A stretch of DNA of 49,850 nucleotides. It comes from Chara braunii. Its lineage: Eukaryota; Streptophyta; Charophyceae; Charales; Characeae. How positions within the stretch are numbered: the stretch's first letter is position 1; each line of letters opens with the position of its first letter. A program made the translations under genes and the position numbers. Where the stretch lies: positions 2,170,401 through 2,220,250 of the forward strand of contig BFEA01000218.1 of NCBI GenBank assembly GCA_003427395.1, in the 5' to 3' direction. Under the pieces are notes generated by a model that searched no databases, was not told the origin of the DNA, and saw only the letters and a list, made by a program, of their open reading frames with translations. This document shows, in pieces, positions 43,601 through 49,850 of this stretch.

Positions 43601-46600
43601 AGATTAGAGAAGTCAGGAAAGAAGAGGTGAGAGAGGAAAGGGGAGAGGAAGAGAAAGGCGAGGAATGCGGCAACAAGGAAAGAAAAGTAAATGAAAGACC
43701 CAGGGTGAAATACATACGATATGCCAGACGAAAACTGAAGGGCATAAACGAGACAGCCAGACGGCAGGAGAAGGGAGAGACCACGAAGAGCCCAGATAGA
43801 TGAGAAGAGAGAAACTGGAAAAACGGTACCGGCGAAGCCGGAGAGTGGAAAAAGGAAGATGACGAGAGGGGGAAGGAGAACGAGAAGGGAGAGGCGAGGA
43901 GGGAGATGAGAAAGGACAGCAAAGAGTGGAGAGACACAAGAGAGGAAAGGCACGGAAGAGGAGAAAGACAGTAGGCGGAGGAGCGGGAGGGGACAAACGA
44001 GGATCCGAAGAACAGGAGGCGGTGACTAAAGACAGCAGTAAGATAATACACGAGGAAAGAAAGAAAGAGAAAATGGACAGAAGAAAAAAAAAATAGAGAA
44101 AATGGAAGGAAGAAAGAAAAGATAGAGAAAATGGACGGAGATGGACGTGGGAACAGAGGAGAGACGGAAGAGGGGCCAAGATAGGAGCGACGGGGAAAAT
44201 AACAAAGAAAGTAGAAAGAGTACAGGCAAAGGAGCTGAAGTGAGGAAGAGAAGAGGCGAAGGAACTGAAGTGAGGAAGAGAAGAGGCGAAGGAGCTGAAG
44301 TGAGGAAGAGAAGAGGCGAAGGAGCTGAAGTGAGGAAGCATCAGGAGAGACAGTAGTCCAAAGAAATGACGGAAGAAACAGCAGACGGAGAAAAAAGAGA
44401 GGGAGGAGAGAGGAGGTGGCGAGAGTCGAACGGCAGCGGAAGGGCGAGAAACATGAGGCAGAGACTGAAAGGGTGGGGATAGCAGGAAGAAACAGGACGG
44501 GCGAGAAACATCAGGCAGAGGCTGAAATGGTGGGCACAGCAGCAAGAAACTGGACGTGAGGTGAAGACCACAATGACGCGAGACGGTACACGGACGAGGC
44601 TGGAAAGGGGGAAAAACAGCAGGTGGGGAACAACAGGGTCAGACAACAGGGATGAGAGGACAGGATGGGAGAAGAGGGAAGAGGGCAGATAATATCACAG
44701 GGAAAACAGGGAAGACAACAGGGAAAAGAAGGGGAACGAACAGGCGGGAGCAGAGGGGAGAGAACGGGGAAGGGAAGAGCAGAGGGAAGAGAGGGAATAT
44801 CGGGGAGAGAACAGGGAGAAGACGAAGGAAGAGAGAGCAGGAGGAAGAACACAGGGAAGAGAACAGTGGGGAGAGGACGAAAGAGCGAACAGAGGGGAGA
44901 AGACAGTGGGAAATAACAGGGAAGAGCGAAGAGAGAGAACTGGGAGTGAACAAGGGGAGAACAAAGGGCGAAAACAGAGGGAAGGAGAAACGGGGGAGAG
45001 TACGAGGGCAGTGACTGCAGGGAGAGCCAAGACGGGTGGGCAGAGAATACACGGGAGACAAGGAGGGGCAGGGAGTACAGGGTAGACAAGACGATAGAGT
45101 GTAAGGAGACGACAGAGAAGCACACAGAAGAGAATCAGTCGAGATATGAAGAGTAGAAGAGCGAGGGCAGCTAGGAAAGACGAGATACGAAGGGAGAGAG
45201 GTTCGGGGAAACCTCGACAGATGAGAGGGAAGGCATGAGAGGAAATAGAAGGGGAGAGGGAAGAAATAAAACGAAGAGCGAAGCAAGGAGAAGCAGGATG
45301 TAAGCGTAGTGAGGGAAAAAGAGGGCAGAGCGCCGAGAAAGGAATCAGAGAAGCGAGAAGAGGGAGAAAATGGAGAAGGCAGACAGGGAACAGGAAAAAA
45401 AAAGAGGAAGGGAGGAGGAAAGACAGGAGGTCTAAACAACCGAAAGGAAGAGAAGATGGCATGGAAAAGACTGGAAAGAACTGCGATAGAAGAAGAGATT
45501 TCGGTAGATATGACACGAGAGAGCAGACGGGATAAACGGAGGGGAAAAGAGAATACGCAAGAGACTACAGAGAGACTCGAAAGTGAGGGGTTTACGGCAA
45601 GCGCGACGAGCAAAAGGAACCAAAGGTAGGGGAGTGGAGGTGTACGAGTAGGGAACAAACGTGAGACAAAGAAAGCAAAGAGAACGCGACTGACAAAATA
45701 AGAGACAAGCCTAAAATGAGAAAAGGGAAAGACGAGTAAAAAGAAGTTAAATTAACAAATGAGCACCACTGGGAAGAGGGAGGATAAATCCTATAGATCC
45801 AAATATCCCTCGTCCTTCGCCACTTGCCGGCTCGTTCACTGATAACGATTGTCAAACTTGAGCCAGGCAGCACTCCCACTCGATCCAGTCTGCCGCTCTG
45901 GAGATTCAGCAGCGCTCGCCTTCAAAGTCAGAACGGCGCCAAGGGTGTTGCTTGACATTTTTATCTTCGCGTAGTAATCGAACCCCTCTTGTCTTCAACA
46001 AGAGCACAAAGGCCATAGCGAAATGAACAGAGAAGGGACACCGGGGGGAGATGGGGTGGAGGTGGGGGGCAAGTGAATGACGAAGCTGCAGGTCGAGAAA
46101 CACTTTGTAAACCAACATAAAATTTGAGGCGAAGTCTGTACCTGAAGTCCGGCACGCGATGAGCGCGAGACTGGCTTTTTCTTGTCTTTCTTGTCTCCAC
46201 CGTCTGCTGATTTTCCCATCAAGAGCCCCTTCGCACCCTTCCCCGACTGCAGTGCAACACATGCAACAACGAACGAATTAGAGGAGAAAGAGAGTTATTA
46301 CAGCGCTATTCCTCCTCAGACATTGACATCACACACAATCAGAAGCCAACGAAAAGCCTCGTATGCACGATGATCAATTCAAATCCACAACCAGCAGGCC
46401 AAGACAGAGGGGAATTGAAACCAGGCATCAACAACCGCCGTGGAGACAAGCGGGACAAGCACGAACGGAGAGTATAACGGACCATGATAACAGACACTCA
46501 AGAAGAAAAAATTGAGAAAGAGAGAAGAGGAACCACAATCAGTAGGGCAGTTGGCGGAAGCCCAGCACAATCAGTACGGCAGTTGGCGGGAGCCCAGCAC

Positions 46601-47317
46601 AAGGCCAACGGACTCTGAGAAACGTGGAAAGAAAGGGGAAAACGGAACATAGACGAGCATATCGAGCTCCCCGGGTACCAACCAATACGCGCAGTCAGGG
46701 GCCGTTGCCGTTTTCTGTTGTGTATGCATCTAAGATGGAGAACATGGTCAGCCAGACGGCAACTGCAGACTCGAACGCGCAACATGTTGTGGGGAGATAA
46801 ATACAGGGGGGGGGGGGGAGAAGGGGGGGGAATCAAGCAAGAGACGAAAACATGAGAAGGAAAGGAGAAACACGTCGGCCAGAGGAGAGTAGGAAAACTA
46901 AGAAAGAAAAATAGCCCAAGAAAGGGCGGCGGAGGGGGGAAGGAGAGAACAGAGGGGGGGGGGGAAATTGGCGCCAGAAGGGGAAAAAAAAGGAGGCGAG
47001 CCAGCAGTGAAGGGATAATTCAGAAAAGGGAAACAGAGACAAGAGAGCTGCTGCTGCCTTGAAAAATCCTTCGCAGAGAGTGCAGCAAAAGACCGCTAGA
47101 TCAAAGGTTGCAAGCCGGGAAGAATGGTGCAGAGTTTGCCGCCAGAATTAAGGAAGATGAAACAAATGGTGGTAAGGAAGAAAACGGGTATAAAAAGGGA
47201 AAAACAGGAGAGAGGGGGAGGATAGGATTAGAGGAAGGAAAATAAAGGGATTTAAAATGAGGTGTAATTGTGATGTATTTCGAGCGGAAAATGCTAGAAG
47301 GTAAGAGGACTCACCAT
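36512..47317 (-). CDS. Histone variant H2A.Z, three coding exons
   Basis: H2A.Z replaces H2A in nucleosomes near promoters and is deposited by SWR1-type remodellers. Joining 47315-47317, 46142-46246 and 36512-36811 gives 135 aa, the usual plant length. I see the plant-type tail [12 protein letters not shown], the lysine stretch [23 protein letters not shown] (about 30-46), the H2A.Z-specific loop [18 protein letters not shown], the acidic patch GDEELD (102-107), and the C-terminus [16 protein letters not shown], closer to plant than animal forms. Introns are GT-AG: donor GTGAGT with acceptor CTGCAG, and donor GTACAG with acceptor TGGCAG. If the start were the internal ATG at 46219, a 125-aa protein would result, but the upstream SGKGAKG match argues for the three-exon model. 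Confidence 0.95.
37030..37165 (+). repeat. GGAAGAGG-type purine tract
   Basis: Nearly uninterrupted A and G on the plus strand, with irregular repeats of ggaagagg and ggaggaag. It is pyrimidine-only in the H2A.Z transcript. A (TC)n/(CA)n microsatellite follows at 37607-37675. Confidence 0.8.
38260..38368. mobile_element. TA-flanked MITE, copy 1 (109 bp)
   Basis: Long inverted arms: from CCCCCGAATACAACGTACGG to ATACAGC at the left and back again at the right, with about 21 bp of loop. TA at both ends. The outer part differs slightly from copies 2 and 3 (ccttcgtcc rather than ccgtcttcc). Confidence 0.8.
38510..38960. repeat. Degenerate tandem repeat
   Basis: A segment of the type ttcgataagaccgaaa, then gggagcagttc, recurs near 38522, 38773 and 38900. 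Copies are diverged and unequal in spacing. Confidence 0.5.
39936..40095. repeat. Tandem repeat, about 82 bp, two copies
   Basis: Units begin gagacgcatagg (39936) and gaggcatagaga (about 40018). Both contain gcacacgg and ggccatagac-ctt. Moderately diverged. Confidence 0.65.
40295..40401. mobile_element. TA-flanked MITE, copy 2 (107 bp)
   Basis: Left arm GTCTTCCCCCGAACACAACG and right arm ending GTTCGACGGAAGACGG, then TA. The left flank is TT, probably a mutated TA. Confidence 0.8.
40901..41111. repeat. Tandem repeat, about 105 bp, two nearly identical copies
   Basis: Units start at 40901 and 41006 with caccgattta, then a T run, aatcatcgattcgtacg and ggatgtaggtgcaaacg. Very few differences, so a recent duplication. 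Confidence 0.88.
42162..42270. mobile_element. TA-flanked MITE, copy 3 (109 bp)
   Basis: TA then CCGTCTTCCCCCGAACATAA at the left; the matching inverted arm with GTTCGGGGGAAGACGG then TA at the right. Arms are about 29 bp with few mismatches; best preserved of the three. Confidence 0.88.
43264..45740 (+). repeat. 2.5-kb purine-rich/pyrimidine-rich asymmetric tract
   Basis: The plus strand is dominated by G and A (gagaggaag, gggaagag and similar) for about 2.5 kb; the transcribed H2A.Z intron strand is correspondingly C/T-rich. It is not a simple microsatellite, apart from a 30-bp minisatellite at 44231-44338. It lies about 500 bp from exon 2. Such tracts can form triplex DNA or stable R-loops. 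Confidence 0.8.
44231..44338 (+). repeat. 30-bp minisatellite, 3.6 copies
   Basis: The unit is ggagctgaagtgaggaag then agaagaggcgaa; copies are nearly identical. Confidence 0.9.
46142..46246 (-). CDS. H2A.Z exon 2: N-terminal tail
   Basis: Encodes residues 2-36, [12 protein letters not shown] to SSRAGLQ. The acceptor ctgcag at 46247 follows a T/C-rich stretch (ctctttctcctct); the donor at 46141 is GTACAG. Confidence 0.93.
46247..47314 (-). other. H2A.Z intron 1 (1068 nt)
   Basis: Donor GTGAGT directly after the ATG, acceptor CTGCAG. It contains a 32-bp two-copy repeat (46535-46598, core ggcagttggcgg), G-runs near 46810 and 46960, and a further purine-rich plus-strand stretch. A leading intron in the 5' region often raises expression in plants. 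Confidence 0.75.
46535..46598. repeat. 32-bp direct repeat, two copies
   Basis: Two adjacent copies beginning cacaatcagta with two differences. Confidence 0.85.
47315..47317 (-). CDS. H2A.Z exon 1: start codon only
   Basis: The minus strand reads cacagccATG then GTGAGTCC: an ATG in good context followed at once by a consensus donor. Reading straight into exon 2 keeps the frame and gives M-SGKGAKG, the expected plant H2A.Z start. Exon 1 otherwise is 5' UTR, extending to an unknown point beyond 47318. No other nearby ATG has as good a donor. Confidence 0.75.
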
Positions 47318-49784
47318 GGCTGTGCTACTAGAGGGACTCTCAGATTAGGGCAGAAAAGATGAACTGATGAGTGGAAAACAAAATATGCTCCCGCCGCCGC
47401 CGGCGACTAGTGCAACTGCTCCGCTTTGAAAAGAGAAACAACAACGTTGACAATAAAAAAAAGAACAAGGTATGGAGAGCAACAGCGGTAAAGAAAAACA
47501 GTATGTATCGAAATGGCGGGGGAACAGAAACGTCAAGACGGCGATTCGGAAATGTGAGACGGTGAGGAATCGCGCTGTGGAAGGGAGGACTGCGAACGGG
47601 AAGAGAGAACGAAGAGACGCGGGCGACAGGTGAAGAAAGGGGAGAAGGAAGAATGGAGAAGGTAAGAGGATTCGGGAATCGATGAGGCGATGGTGGGCAG
47701 CGGGGGGAATGGAGTGGGGGTGGGGGAGATTGCAGACCCCCCAGTGGGAAAAGAATAGAGAGAAAGGGAGAGAAGATAGGGGATGGTGTAGAGAGGGTGA
47801 TTGCGTTTAAGGTAGCCCGCCACAAGGAGGAGGAGGAGGAGGATGGCGGCGGTACAAGAGGGGGCCGAGAGGAGAGGGATGAGGGTGCAACAAGGTATGG
47901 AGAGTCCCGAAGAGAAAAGAAAAAAAAAAAACGCTAAACGCCCCCTAACGACCACCGGCCCAGTCCTATGGAAGCTGCTGCCTTTCGGGGCCACCATGCA
48001 CAATCTGCAGCTGACGGGCAGGCGCGCCGTACAGCGGAGGGAACGGGCGGGCGCGCAGGCGGGAGGGCATGCGAGCGGGTTCACACAGCAGCGCAGACAT
48101 GCAAGTGCGTTGCGCAAATTCAATCTGCGAAGCCGCAAAGAATGCCGTTTTTCCCTTTTTGCATTTTCTGCACGACTCGTCATGGGCACGCCATACCCGT
48201 TTTCCGCAGCTCTACCGCGCGGGGGCGGTAGTGCGCAAAACTCCGGGCACGAAGTAGCCCAACCACCGGTCGCGCTGTACCACGACCGACGAGCAACGCC
48301 AGCGGCGGGGCGACGCCAAGCGGAGGACCAAACCCGTGAGGCGCGAATATGGTGTTTTTGCAGAGGTTTTCCGAAATTTCGGTTATTTTCCCGTGCCCGC
48401 CTCCCTGCGCTGCCGCGCAAGCTTGTGCCGCACGTTGCTGCCAGCGGCGGCACTTGCCGCAAGTGATACAGCCAAGGGCCTGCCTGCACTACTCTCCACA
48501 TGCACAAAAAAAAGACAAAAAATATGGCGGTGCATCTTTCCCCGTTAGACCGGAAGATTCATTCTCATTTTGCACATAGATTCATTCTCATTTTGCACAT
48601 TTGGAGAGTGGTGCAGCGAGGACGCCCCAACTGGCCGAGCTGAGCTTAGCAGGGATGACACGAACGAACGGGCAGATGGAATGGAAAAGGACAAACGATA
48701 ACAGCGCCAAAAAGAAGGAAAAGCGGAAACGGGAAAAAGTAGAGCACCGAAATACCCTAGGATTTGAAATGCCGCTGCCAAAAGGAAAAGCACCGGCCAA
48801 AAAAAAAAAAAAAAAAAAAAAAGGGAAAAGTACCGGCAACGGCGAGGATTGATGGATGGATTGATCTGAGGACGCGTTCATCGGATGCGTAAGGGTGGGA
48901 TCGTAGCCTCGGCCATCGTTAGGACTTGGCATGTATATCGTGCGAACACTAGCTCCGTCAGGGTCTGCCTTGCCCCATAGCTGTCAGCCTGCCACCGCCG
49001 CGGCTGAAATGGCCTTGGAGCAGCACGGAACAAGAACGTCGTATCGCGGCCAGCAGCCGAACGCGATTTCTTTTTTGCAGGCCTGTACTTGCCGTTGGAC
49101 TTGCGACCCAAACACCTTCGGATGCTGGCAGCCCTAGAGCCGACGTGACCGAATTGACTTCGGGCCCATCTGGTCCTGTTCTAGCGGAAGTTCATTCTCA
49201 TTTTGCACATTTCGAGAGTGGTGTGGCGATGCCCTTACCGTGACAGCACAGGTGAGCAACCATAGTTTGCACGTTCGTGTGTTTGGGGGAGGGTACGGTC
49301 GTCATTGTGTCATGAGGAGTATAAGAAATAGGTTTTTCTTTTTCGAAACGAAATGCCTGATGACTCCAGGCTATTGGTGAGGAGCGCCACCTGTTGGAAA
49401 AGGGGTCCAGTGTCCCAGTAACAAAGGTGTGTCTTCTGGAAAAAGGGTTCTGCTACGTGTTTGCAGGCCTTTGACAACTGTTCAGTTTGCAATTATGTTT
49501 CGCCCTTGCTGAATGCATACGTGCTTTTTGCACTCAACGAATTCACTGAGACACATGGTAGTGCAAATCTTGTGTGTTTTCCTTAGTTCTGTTATGTGTA
49601 TGACGCATCCGCAAATAACATCTGAATGTCAGCAAGGTGTTTGCCATTTATGGACGTAGCCAACCGGAAATGAAATGAGATTACTTTATTCTGGCGAAGG
49701 ATGGGAGCTACACCCTCCCCCCTTCCCTCCCTTGGGCTGTGCTGCTATGTTGAGTTTTTGCGTGTGTTCAGCCTTTTCTTTATG

Positions 49785-49786
<2 letters not shown>
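47318..49786. other. H2A.Z 5' UTR, probable promoter and upstream sequence
   Basis: About 47820-48470 is GC- and CpG-rich, unlike most of the window, and could be the gene's promoter. Overlapping frames on both strands there (324 and 207 codons) reflect composition. An A-run lies at about 48800-48821. No gene is supported from 48500 to the window end. Confidence 0.4.
48490..48605 (+). repeat. Dispersed repeat related to 12.8-13.2 kb
   Basis: Contains gcatctttccccgttaga and two direct copies of gattcattctcattttgc, then gagagtggtgcagcgag. The same order (gtatctttcc, ttcacttctcgttttgc, gagtagtggagcgag) occurs at 13069-13140. A third part-copy is at 49190-49222. Confidence 0.65.

Positions 49787-49850
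<64 letters not shown>
49787..49850 (+). repeat. (TC)n microsatellite running off the window
   Basis: At least 32 TC units reaching the last base. A contig may end here because of it. Confidence 0.95.

Larger units (their letters stand above)
36812..46141 (-). other. H2A.Z intron 2 (9330 nt)
   Basis: It interrupts the gene between Q36 and F37. Contents: a purine-rich repeat (37030-37165, plus strand), (TC)n(CA)n at 37607-37675, three MITEs of one family, several tandem repeats and the long purine/pyrimidine tract. No second gene is recognisable inside. Long F/S/L/P-rich frames on the minus strand at 43.5-45.7 kb are products of the pyrimidine tract. Confidence 0.85.

Noticed and set aside
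43488-45658. Several 190-340-codon reading frames on the minus strand
   Set aside because: They are strings of S, L, F, P and C dictated by the pyrimidine-rich strand, overlap in different frames, and contain no domain.
47533-48507. 324-codon minus-strand frame and a 207-codon plus-strand frame over the same GC-rich DNA
   Set aside because: GC-rich sequence has few stops. The frames oppose each other, the translation has no recognisable family, and the interval sits in the likely H2A.Z promoter or 5' UTR.

Overview
The window looks like nuclear DNA of a plant-lineage eukaryote with a large, repeat-laden genome. The main evidence is a plant-type histone H2A.Z gene with a 9.3-kb intron, a chromodomain-bearing Ty3/gypsy retrotransposon primed by initiator tRNA-Met, several families of short inverted-repeat elements, and long gene-free stretches. 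A streptophyte such as a charophyte alga would fit, but that is inference; nothing in the sequence names the species.

Layout. 1-1238 is AT-rich and gene-free. 1239-11467 is one complete but decayed chromovirus on the minus strand: 5' LTR, primer binding site, a 2-kb structured leader, gag, protease, reverse transcriptase/RNase H, integrase, chromodomain and 3' LTR. Copies of one repeat (X) flank it, and the right-hand copy carries an 853-bp element flanked by TTAA. 12.6-13.4 kb holds tandem repeats and 13.98-14.6 kb an older integrase relic. About 16.3-19.8 kb is unusually dense in short, perfect or nearly perfect hairpins. 19.8-36.5 kb has no gene I can support. It holds a 1.5-kb hAT-like element (23.2-24.7 kb), two more TTAA elements, minisatellites, an exact 80-bp duplication around an N, and a C34 run.

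36512-47317 (minus) is the only intact cellular gene recognised: H2A.Z, rebuilt as three coding exons. The first contributes only the ATG, the second the N-terminal tail (35 residues) and the third the histone fold and C-terminus (99 residues); the total is 135 aa. The 9330-nt second intron holds three copies of a roughly 108-bp TA-flanked MITE, several tandem repeats and a 2.5-kb strand-asymmetric purine/pyrimidine tract. Upstream of the gene is a GC-rich stretch that may include its promoter, and the window ends in a (TC)n microsatellite.

The least explained signal is the pair of hairpin arrays: one in the retrotransposon leader (10.39-10.89 kb), one in 16.3-19.8 kb. A 22-bp perfect palindrome present in one LTR and missing from the other LTR of the same element is linked to it. 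It suggests that palindromic units are gained or lost here as discrete pieces.
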